From the NCBI GenBank assembly GCA_947471745.1, contig CANJKZ010000174.1:782001-846000 (forward strand): DNA of 64,000 bases, given 5' to 3'. Position numbers and translations under genes: made by a program. Shown here one piece after another: positions 12,968-20,820 of the stretch. The DNA comes from Closterium sp. Naga37s-1. Taxonomy: Eukaryota; Streptophyta; Zygnematophyceae; Desmidiales; Closteriaceae. Below the pieces are notes generated by a model. It saw only the letters and a program-made list of their open reading frames with translations. It was not told the origin of the DNA and ran no database searches. Every line of letters begins with the position of its first letter. Positions within the stretch are counted from its first letter, which is position 1.

Positions 12968-13090
12968 TGTGAAGATAGGAGAAGAAGGTGAGTTTCACTA
13001 GCAGCAATGAGGATACATATAGCAAACCCTAGATGGGTTGTACTCGCTATAGAGCACCCCACTACAGGCTAGAGAATAACATTCTGACAC
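12968..13090 (-). repeat. solo LTR in A2 3' UTR, with CTTGC target duplication
   Basis: A 123-bp LTR in minus orientation (TGTCAGAATG start, TCTTCACA end when read on the minus strand) precisely flanked by CTTGC at 12963-12967 and 13091-13095. The uninterrupted site is seen in the A1 3' UTR. It belongs to the LTR subtype containing GGGTTTGCTATATGTA, shared with the LTR at 17276-17418 and unlike the LTR of its host element. Confidence 0.88.
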
Positions 13091-13272
13091 TTGCTAGGGT
13101 ATGATCACTGTATTGTTTGTTCTCTTTATATAACGCTGCATGTGAACTGGCCTTGTGGCCCTCTCCTTGTGCTCGGACTGTGTGGTGACTTTGTGATCCA
13201 CCCTGAGCTTGCTTTGCTTTTCTTGACTGGTCTTGTGACCACTTGTTCTCCCCCACTTTGTCTATGGGGGTG

Positions 13273-13405
13273 TGTCAGAACAGTATAGATTATACATTTG
13301 TGTAGGCTGTAGTGGAGTAGCCATTTTTGCAGTACGACCTAATTAGGGTTAGTACTTGTACCCAACTGTTTGCTAGTTCATTCATCCTCATTCGTAATTC
13401 TTACA
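13273..13405 (+). repeat. 3' LTR of copia A2 (133 bp)
   Basis: TGTCAGAAC start directly after a GTCTATGGGGGTG polypurine tract; ends ATTCTTACA. Carries the GGGTTAGTACTTGTACCC core, the LTR subtype also seen at 20687-20820 and 23452-23585. Confidence 0.83.
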
Positions 13406-13864
13406 ACCTTTTGTAATTACTGCAACGTTATCGAATTTTTGCATGTGAGAATTTCGAATTTAATGTTTCATTTTTTTTTTAGAGCCATAAACGCCTTGTA
13501 GCAAGGAAGTTAGGGTTGATGCTCTCAAATTCATTTGCAATCTTAAAGGGGTATAGATTTGTTTGCCCCGGCTGCACGATAGAATGAAGCACAAAAAGTT
13601 TGCGGAAAGGGCGCCATAATATCAGTTATGAATGAACGTTTGTTTTCACAACACTTACGTTTTTTGCAATTAGCTTGAAAATCAGAAAAAGTGTCAGGAT
13701 TTCGGAAAGTGTGTCAGAATTTCGGAAAACTGTGTCAGAATTTCGGGAGTGTGTCAGAGGTTTCTGCTTCAAGATTCATCAATTAAGTCTGGCGCGAGCG
13801 GGAAAAACCAGAATCAGGGTCATTTTGGGCGAGGGTTTCTTCTAGTTACCATTCACGTGAAATG
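13406..13864. other. AT-rich spacer without genes
   Basis: About 460 bp of low-GC sequence with no coding potential that I recognise. It contains four imperfect copies of a short unit built on GTGTCAGAATTTCGGAAA (13691-13760). This is one of the few stretches in the left half that does not look like retrotransposon sequence. Confidence 0.6.
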
Positions 13865-13995
13865 TGTCAAACTTATATGCTATAGTCTGTTTAGGCTGTA
13901 GTGGGGTAGTTCATATAGGGTACAACACTTTTAGGTTTCCTACTTGTACCCACCTGCTTGCTAGTTCAGTCATTCCTTCCTTCACTATTTTCACA
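13865..13995 (+). repeat. 5' LTR of family-A fragment A3 (131 bp)
   Basis: TGTCAAAC start, TTTTCACA end, immediately followed by a perfect primer site, so this is a 5' LTR. Its nearest relative in the window is the inverted LTR at 16996-17125. Confidence 0.85.
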
Positions 13996-14013
13996 TGGTA
14001 TCAGAGCAGGTTC
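13996..14013 (+). promoter_or_regulatory. primer binding site (initiator tRNA-Met type)
   Basis: TGGTATCAGAGCAGGTTC abuts the LTR end. TGGTATCAGAGC is the usual plant copia minus-strand primer site, complementary to the 3' end of initiator tRNA-Met. Variant forms adjoin the LTRs at 16996, 20687 and 43929 on the minus strand. Confidence 0.85.
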
Positions 14014-14034
14014 CCTCGTGGGAACGTTTTTTTA

Positions 14035-14570
14035 GGGCCCACCATTATAAAAAAAAAATCCTGCCCTGCCCGAAGCGCGCCTCGCACCTGCCTCACCTGC
14101 GCCGTCGCGCGCCCTGCCCTAGTGCCGCCCGTCGCGGCCCTGCCTTCTCGGCCCGTCGCGGCCCTGCCCTAACGGCCCGTCACGGCCTTGCCCTCTCGCC
14201 GCCTTGTCGCGGCCCCGACCTAGCCGCCTAGTCGCGGCCCTGCCCTGCCGCCACCCGCGGCCCTGCCTTGCCGCCCGTCGCGGCCTACCCTAGCCGCCTA
14301 TCGCGGCCCTACCCTGCCGCCTCTCGTTGCGGCCCCGACCTTGCCGCCCGCTGCGGCCTCTGCCCTGCCGCTGCTCGTCGCAGCCCTGCCCTACCCTGCC
14401 GTCCAGCCGCGGCCCTGCCCTGCCGCCGCCCTGTCGCGGCCCTGCGCTGCCGCCGACGCGTCGCGGCCCTGCCCTTCAGCCGCCCCAGTCGCGGCCCTGC
14501 TCTACCGCCACCTAGTAGCGGCCCTGCCCTGCTGCCGCCCCAGTCGCGGCCCTGACCTAACCGCCAGCTG
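14035..14570 (+). repeat. 5' leader of A3 with GC-rich minisatellite
   Basis: After GGGCCCACC and an A-run (about 14035-14060) the leader becomes a degenerate tandem array built on GTCGCGGCCCTGCCCT-like units with a period of roughly 15-25 bp. Other family-A leaders (16196-16995, 19860-20686, 42800-43928) hold unrelated GC-rich arrays in the same position. Open frames here are by-products of stop-poor repeats. Confidence 0.75.
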
Positions 14571-14571
14571 C

Positions 14572-15768
14572 GCTACTCCTCCCCTGCCACTGCTGCCCTC
14601 AGCCGCCTCATGCTGACGTATCTGTTCCCTGACCTTGCCGCCTTTGCCACAGTCGCTGACCTCATTACTCACCTCCGCACTAGTGACGCCCGCTACCGCA
14701 CTGCGCTTCCAACTGAGTTCTGTGCTAAGAACCGCCCCCCCCATGTACATCACCCTTTACTACCTAGTCACCCGCCTCCCTGACTCCCTTGCTTCAGTCA
14801 CGGACCACTTTCTCTCCCTTTGCCCCACCGAGCTCACCGTTGACCTGCTAGAGGAGCGCCTCGCTGCAGCTGAGAAGAGCATCGTTGCTGTAGGTGCTTC
14901 TCGTGGCGACCCTCGCGCCCCTTTATTTGAGGGGTGTTCCCCTGTCCCCCTTCTCCCCTTTGTTGCTTCTGCTGCTGCTGTCAACCTCGTTGGCACTGAG
15001 GAGGTCGGGATTGCGTCTGCTCCTAGTGGGAGGCGCCGCAACAGCAAGGGCAAGGGGGGCAAGGGTGGTGGAGGGGATGGTGGGGGCGGCGGTGGAGGCG
15101 GTGGGGGAGGCGGAGGGGGTGGCGGTGGAGGTGGGGGTGGTGGTGGGAGTGGGGGCTTCGGTGGCGGCGGTGGGGGTGGTGGAGGCAGCGGCAGCGGCGG
15201 TGGAGGCAGCGGCATCGGTGGTGGAGGTGGCGGCGGCGGTGGTGCTGGTCGAGGTGGAGCCGCACAGCGTGGAGGCTTTGGTGGTAGCCAGCGCCAGCAG
15301 CAGCCGCGTTCCCGTAAGACTCCGTCGGCCCAACAGCTTCGTGAGCGGTACGCTAGGCATGGGAGGTCTGGGGGTGTTGGTCCCTGCACTTACGTTCTTC
15401 GCACCGGCGGGCGCCGTGGGGAGACGTGCGGGCTGCCACACACTACGCAGTGCTGCTTCGCTCGCCTGACTGAGGCCTGGCGCGCCCAGTTTCCTGACGC
15501 TGTTGAGCTCCCTCGCTGGGGTGATCTGCTTAAGCAGAATGTTGCTATCTTTGATCTTAAGCCGTTCTACGTCCTTGTCCACGTCGACGACCTCGTCTTT
15601 GCCACTGCTGACACTGAGGCACTGACTCTTGTGAAGTCGGAGCTGCAGAAGAGACACACGTGCACTGACCTGGGTGAACTGCGCAGCTATCTTGGCTTGC
15701 AGATCACCCGGGACAGAGCTCGGTGTTATAGTCACAATAGGCTTGAATGTGCCGAAAACAAAAGATAG
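14572..15768 (+). pseudogene. copia gag fused in frame to an RT fragment (A3)
   Basis: Homology to the gag of C and D starts at RYSSPATAALSR (about 14572); the N-terminal third of gag is gone. An extra C in the C-run near 14733 shifts frame, and the frame open from 14635 then covers gag from MYITLYY onward. A Gly-rich stretch of about 70 residues (15055-15250) and the family zinc motif (Cys, Cys, His, Cys near 15390-15460) follow. At about 15562 the sequence jumps from NVAIFDL of the gag-protease junction straight into RT at FYVLVHVDD, losing protease and integrase without losing frame. It continues to 15723 and terminates at 15768 inside an inverted LTR piece of element B. Confidence 0.82.
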
Positions 15769-15964
15769 AATGCACAGACGGATTTCTGCACAGCGGTTTC
15801 AAACGTTGATAGCGTTCTGCTCACAGCTGCAAATGACCTGATTCAACTTGGATCTGGAGCGTCTTAACGTCGCCTACAATAAGCAATTTAGATTGCACGA
15901 TTTCATAAAGAATTGACGACACAGCGTTGGTTTGAACGAACGGTACTATGTCAGCCACTATAGT
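15724..15964 (-). repeat. inverted partial LTR of copia B
   Basis: Reverse complement of about 7998-8238, starting with the exact terminus TGTTATAGTC. It directly follows the same RT sequence and the same CTCGG that precede element B at 7673-7677. It breaks off inside the LTR at about 15964 and joins another family-A fragment. Confidence 0.82.
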
Positions 15965-16195
15965 CTTGTTTGAGTCCACTGCTGCGTCTGCTCTAGTTGC
16001 TGAGCTTGTTGACTTTGCTGCAGCCTGTCGTCTAGACTACGCCGCTAGTCTTGTTGCTGAGTCTGCGTCTGCGTCTGTCTGTCCTCCGTCCGTCGGGGGT
16101 GAGTGTGCTCTTGGCACGGACGTCCTTGAGGACAGACAGGAGGAGTTTGAGTGCTTTGCCGCTGCTTTACCTCATCTCGTGTCCATGCTGCTGGC
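15965..16195 (+). pseudogene. copia pol linker fragment (between IN and RT)
   Basis: Matches A1 and A2 from FESTAASALVAEL to LEDRQEEFECFAAALPH, the segment just before RT. In the parent element this lies upstream of the RT piece at 15563-15723; here it comes downstream, so the order is scrambled. It ends at about 16195, where GC-rich leader DNA begins. Confidence 0.8.
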
Positions 16196-17125
16196 TGGGC
16201 GGCGCGGCTCGGCTTACCAGAGACGGGTGCAGGGGCGGGCCGTGACTGCAGGGGCCGCGCCAGTAGGGGCCGGCAGGGGCTCGTCAGCAGGGGCCGGCAG
16301 GGGCGCGCCAGTAGGGGCGCGTCAGCAGGGGCCGGCAGAGGCGCGTAAGCAGGGGCCAGCAGGGGCGCGCCAGCAGGGGCGCGTCAGCAGGGGCCGGCAG
16401 AGGCGCGCCAGCAGGGGCCGCGCCAGCAGGGGCCGGCAGGGGCTCGTCAGCAGGGGCCGGTAGGGGCGCGCCAGTAGGGGCGCGTCAGCAGGGGCCGGCA
16501 GAGGCGCGTCAGCAGGGGCCGGCAAGGGCACCCCAGCAGGGGCCGGTAGGGGCGCGCCAGCAGGGGCGCGTCAGCAGGGGCCGTGAAGAGCCGCTTAAGG
16601 GGCCGCGAAGGGCCGCTAAGGGGCCGCGAAGAGCCTAGGAGAGGGCCGCGAAGGGCCGTGAAGGGGCCGCGAAGGGCCGCGAAGGGCCGCGAAGGGGCCT
16701 CGAAGGGCCGCACAAGGGGCCGCGAGGGGCCGCGAAGGGCCGCGAAAGGGGCCGCGAAGGGCCGCAAAAGGGGCCGCGAAGGGCCGCGAAGGGGCCGTGA
16801 AGGGCCGTAAGAGGGGCCGCTAAGGGCCGCGAAGGGGTCGCGAAGGGGGCCACGAAGGGCCTCGAAGGGCAGGCGCACGGGGCGCAGCTAGGACAAACGC
16901 GAAGCGCGCTTCGGGCAGGTAAGGAAAAAAAAAATCGTAGTGGTGGGCCCTTAAAAAAAAAAAAACAGTCCCACTAGGGAACCTGCTCTATACCATGTGA
17001 GAAGAATGTGAGGAATGAATGAACTAGAAAGGAGGTGGGTACAAGTAGAAAACACAAAAGTGTTGTACCCTCTAAGGATTACCCCACTATAGCCTAAAGA
17101 GACTATAGCATATACAAGTTTGACA
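16196..17125 (-). mobile_element. 5' end of a minus-strand family-A element (leader plus LTR)
   Basis: Read on the minus strand: an LTR (17125 to 16996, TGTCAAAC to TTCTCACA, 130 bp), a primer site TGGTATAGAGCAGGTT, an A/T-run next to GGGCCC (16925-16965), then a GC-rich leader made of two arrays, one around GGGGCCGCGAAG (16580-16870) and one around CAGCAGGGGCCGGCAGG (16220-16580). No gag follows, so it is a broken end. Confidence 0.78.
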
Positions 17126-17275
17126 GTAACGAGCCAGGAGGCTGAGAGGGTACGCGAGGTCGGGTCGAGTGCATGTCATCAGGTACATGAGGCAACCCAC
17201 AAGCTCTGGGTACGGACCACTCGGCTCTACGGACTCGTCCGAAGGTGGAGCTGAGAGCGAGTGGCTGGTAGACAG
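17126..17275 (-). pseudogene. copia RT-RNase H fragment
   Basis: About 150 bp coding on the minus strand for LSTSHSLSAPPSDESVEP through GPYPELVGCLMYLMTC and RPDLAYPLSLLA, the region after the RT palm in A1. It is bounded on both sides by LTRs (16996-17125 and 17276-17418), so it looks like a target remnant between two insertions or rearrangement joints. Confidence 0.8.
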
Positions 17276-17418
17276 TGTTGGAAACAGCAGTTGAAAGTTA
17301 GAAACGAGAAAGAGGGTTTGGACTAGCAAGCAGTTGAGTACATATAGCAAACCCTAAGTTGGGCTGTACTCACTATTGAGTACCCCACTGCTGGCTGGAC
17401 AAATATAACATTCTGACA
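17276..17418 (-). repeat. 3' LTR at the left end of C (143 bp)
   Basis: Minus-strand reading starts TGTCAGAATG next to a polypurine tract (17419-17445) and ends TTTCCAACA. Same subtype as the solo LTR 12968-13090. Confidence 0.82.
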
Positions 17419-17717
17419 CACCCCCATAGCCAAAGTGGGGTGTAATCAGCACAACAAGCAAAGCAAAACAAGCTCAGGGTGGATCACAAAGTCACCACGC
17501 ATTCTGAGCACAAGTACAAGAAGTAGCAGTTTATAGTTCACAAATACAAGCAAAGCTAGACGATATCACAGAGGGCAAGTGAGGAAGAGGAGCTGGACTG
17601 ATAGGAAAGGAAAGAGGAGGCAGCGGTTGAAGCTGCAGACACACGGGCAACACGAGCGGCGCGCACTGTGGCTACCGAAAGCGCACCTCCGGACTACAGG
17701 AGTAACTGGCTCCGCAG

Positions 17718-19823
17718 CTAAGACGAGCGGCAGGAGCAACGGACCCACGGGCGACTGGCGCAGCAGGCTCGCTGGGCTACCGGAGGCGCACCTCCGGAGT
17801 GAGGAGCGGCGCGCTGCTGCCCCTCGACGCAAGGAAGGCAGGGCGGGGCAGGGGAGGGCGGCAGGGGAGGCAAGGACCTGGGAAGACTAGAGACAAGAAG
17901 ACGAGAGTGCATGTCACGAAGGCGTGGCAGGGAGGGGTGACCCAGGCGGTGGTGCCACAGAAGAGTCTGGTGCGACAGGAGGCGACACGAGCAAGAGGCG
18001 GCTACCTGAACTGACGCGGACACCTGAGCAGACGCAGCTACTTGAGGAGGCTCTGTAGCGAGTGTGTACAGACTCGACCCTGGCCGACGAGTGAACGTGG
18101 CCAGGTGACGCCCCGTCCGTGTGCACGTGCAGATTGTCACACGCTGGCCCCCAGGAGTGGTGGTAGTGACCATCGCATCCTGGAGGGCAGCGGTACTCAC
18201 CAAGTTCGCAGAGAACGAGGGGAGATGAAGACCGGACAGTGAGCCGGACGGAACCGCCAGACACGGGAGGACAGTGGAGGAACGGGCCACGACCAGGCCC
18301 CCAGAGGGGTCAGCCAGTCGGACCGGGACAGGTGTATAGAGAGGAGTGAGAGTGGTGCTATCACGAAAGAAACAGGCAGAGGCGCCTGAGTCCAGCGTGA
18401 AGGTGTGCAAAGCCTGTGCAGTCGCAGTACCAGGGAGAGTACCAGACTCACTAGCACCTAGAGCAGCAGCAGCTATACCTGGGTCAGGCGGCACACACCG
18501 GTAACAGTCACCCTCAGCACTAACAGACAAAGCATACATAGCAGAAAGAATTGCATCAAAGTCTAGGTCAAAGATAGCAATCCTAGACCTAAGCAGATCT
18601 GCCCAGCGAGGGAGCTCGACGTCGTCATCAAAATCAGCACGCCACGCGTCGTCAAGGCGGGAGAAGCAGCGGTGCTGAGTGTGAAGCCGCCCGCAAGTCT
18701 GACCAGCAAGGTCACCCGTGCGAATGACATACGGGCAACTACCCCTAGACGCCCCACGCAAAAACCACTCACGAAGCTGCTGGGGCGACTGGGTCTCGCT
18801 CCGACGCTACTGCTGCTGACGCTCGCCAACTCCAGAACCAGCACGTCAAGCTCCAGTCCCACCACCACCAGTCCCACTGCCGCCACCGCCACCACTCCCA
18901 CCGCTGCATCCACCGCTGCCACCAGAGCCCCCACTCCCTCCACCAGACCCACCGCTGCCACCACCTCCACTGCTGCCCCCACCATTGCTCCTTCTGCCAC
19001 CTCCACCACCGCTGCTGCCACCTCCAGCACCCTTGCCACCCTTGCCCTTGCGGTTGCGGCGCTTCACACTAGCAGAAGCAGCCCCGACGTCCTCAGCATT
19101 AGAGACGTCAGCAGCAGCAGCAGCAGAGGCGTACGAAGGGGCAAGGGGGGAGGGGGAGCACCCCTCAAAGAAGGGCGGGCGCGGAGTGCCACGAGCAGCA
19201 CCTACAGCAACTGCACTAGTCTCAGCTGCGAGTAGATGCTGCTCGAGGAGGTCAACAGTGAGGGAGGTGGGGTCAAGAGAGAGGAAGAGGTCCCTGACAG
19301 AGCGAAGAGAGTCAGGGAGGTGAGTGACTATGAAGTAGAGGGTGATGAACATCGGGGGCTGGTTCTTGTCAAGGAACTCAGCAGGGACGGCAGCACGGTA
19401 GCGAGCGTCGCTAGCGCAAAGGTGGGAAACCAGGTCCTCGACTGTGGCAAAGGCAAACAGCTCGGGGAATAGGTAGGGCAGAAGCAGGCGACCTAGAGCA
19501 GCAGTGGCAGGGGAGGAGTAGCGAGCGACTACAGCATCGTACAGTGCCTGTGCGGTCCTGTGCTGTCCGAAGTGAGCGCATTCGGCTAACGGTAGGTGGT
19601 TACGAATGGCTAAGCGGGCAGCAGCGTCGCGAGAAAGCCACTGTGAGCGAGTCGCACTGTCAGCTGTGGTGGGAGGGGCAGTAGCGGCACCGGACACGTG
19701 GTCAAACAGGGAAACACCGTCCTTAATATCGCTCAGTAGGTACAGCTGCAGCTCGTCGAGCCACGTGTCAAAATGAACCGGTCGACCCTCATGATTGAAT
19801 GCGAGAACTCGAAGCAAGGCCAT
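17718..19823 (-). pseudogene. gag-protease polyprotein of C, with integrase start
   Basis: Start chosen at MALLRVLAF (ATG at 19823), which aligns with the start of D's gag; the frame is open further upstream into the leader. Gag covers the first 230 residues or so; a Ser/Gly-rich stretch follows (about 18850-19060). Two in-frame stops (TGA 18846-18848 and a TAG about 40 bases downstream on the minus strand) interrupt before the zinc motif CPYVIRTGDLAGQTC with a later His and Cys. Protease LDSGAS and WHHRLGHPSL of GAG-pre-integrase are intact. The frame runs out of homology after the zinc-binding CLPCVEGQ segment and ends at 17718 in unrelated codons, so integrase catalysis is lost. Confidence 0.87.
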
Positions 19824-19859
19824 AGTGGCACAGTATGCAGGAGCAGCTGTAGCAGTAGT

Positions 19860-20668
19860 AGTAGTCAAGGGGCTTAGGGGCCTAGGGCCTAGGGGCCGAG
19901 GGGCCAAACACGAGGGGCCAAGGGGCCAAAGGGGCAATGGTGCCTAGGGGCGAGGGGGCGAGGGGCCAAGGGGTGACATGCCGCTGGGCCAGGTGCCGAG
20001 GGGCGAGGGGTCGAGGGGCCAAACGAGAGGGGCCATGTGGCCGAGGGGCTAGGGGCCAAGAGGCCAAACACGAGGGGCCAAGGGGCCGAGGTGCCAAGGA
20101 GTGAGGGGCCGAGGGGCCTGGGGCCTAGGGCGGAGGGGCCGAGCTAGGGGCGACGGGGTCGACGGAGCCAAGGGGCCGAGGCGACGGGGCCGACGCTAGG
20201 GGCGACAGGGGCCTAGGGGCCGAGGGGCGCGGCTAGGAGCGACGGGGCTGACAGGGTCGCGGGGCGCGGCTAGGGACAACGGGGTCGACGGGGCCAACGG
20301 GGCCGAGGGGCCGAGCTAGGGGTGACGGGATCGACGAGGGTCGCGTTTAGGGGCGACGGGGGGGCGCGACTAGGGGCGACGGGGTCGACGGGGCCAAGGG
20401 GCCGAGGCTACGGGGCCGAGGGGCCGAGCTAGAGGCGACGGGGCCGATGCTAGGGGCGACGGGGCCTAGGGGCCGAGGGGCGCGGCTAGGGGCGACGGGG
20501 TCGACGGGGCCAACGGGGCCGAGGGGCCGAGCTAGGGGCGACGGGGTCGACGGGGCCAAGGCTAGGGGTGGCGATGGGCCGGGGCCTAGGGGCAACGGGT
20601 GCGGGCCTAGGCTAGCAGGGCAGTAGGTGGTGGGCCCAAAAAAAAAAAAAAAAAAAACCGGTCCTAGG
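19860..20668 (-). repeat. GC-rich minisatellite leader of C
   Basis: Array of degenerate G-rich units (on the + strand GGGGCCGAGGGGC, GGGGCGACGGGGTCGACG and similar, 10-20 bp) between gag and the primer site. It ends in GTGGTGGGCCC plus an A-run of about 18 (20629-20657), as in the other family-A leaders. Confidence 0.78.
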
Positions 20669-20686
20669 GGACCTGCTCTGAAACCA

Positions 20687-20820
20687 TGTTAAAATGTTCT
20701 GAACGAGGATGGATGAACTAGCAAAGAGTTGGGTACAAGTACTAACCCTAATTGGGTTGTACCCCTTATAGGCTACCCTACTATAGCCTACACAAATGTA
20801 AAAGCTATAATGTTCTGACA
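20687..20820 (-). repeat. 5' LTR of C (134 bp)
   Basis: Minus-strand reading TGTCAGAACATTATAG to ACATTTTAACA, followed by a primer site. It abuts LINE coding sequence at 20821, which marks the LINE as the insertion target on this side. Confidence 0.84.

Larger units (their letters stand above)
4642..13405 (+). mobile_element. 5'-truncated copia element A2, with nested insertions
   Basis: Starts inside integrase right after the A1 LTR, with no LTR, primer site or gag of its own. It runs through RT, is interrupted at 7678-12086 by element B, resumes with RNase H to 12919, and ends with 3' UTR and a 3' LTR at 13273-13405. A solo LTR sits in its 3' UTR (12968-13090). A2 is close in sequence to A1 but independently damaged. 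Confidence 0.88.
17276..20820 (-). mobile_element. deleted copia element C
   Basis: On the minus strand: 5' LTR 20820-20687, primer site (TGGTTTCAGAGCAGGT, 20686-20671), GC-rich leader, gag, protease, GAG-pre-integrase, then a jump to 3' UTR (about 17421-17580), a polypurine tract and LTR 17418-17276. Most of integrase, RT and RNase H are missing. The two LTRs are of different subtypes (GGGTTAGTACTTGTACCC at the 5' end, GGGTTTGCTATATGTA at the 3' end), so C may be a recombinant of two elements, not one deleted copy. Confidence 0.82.

Noticed and set aside
14760..15389. Polyproline protein on the minus strand
   Set aside because: It is the complement of the Gly-rich tract of copia gag; the same happens opposite the Gly tracts of C and D.
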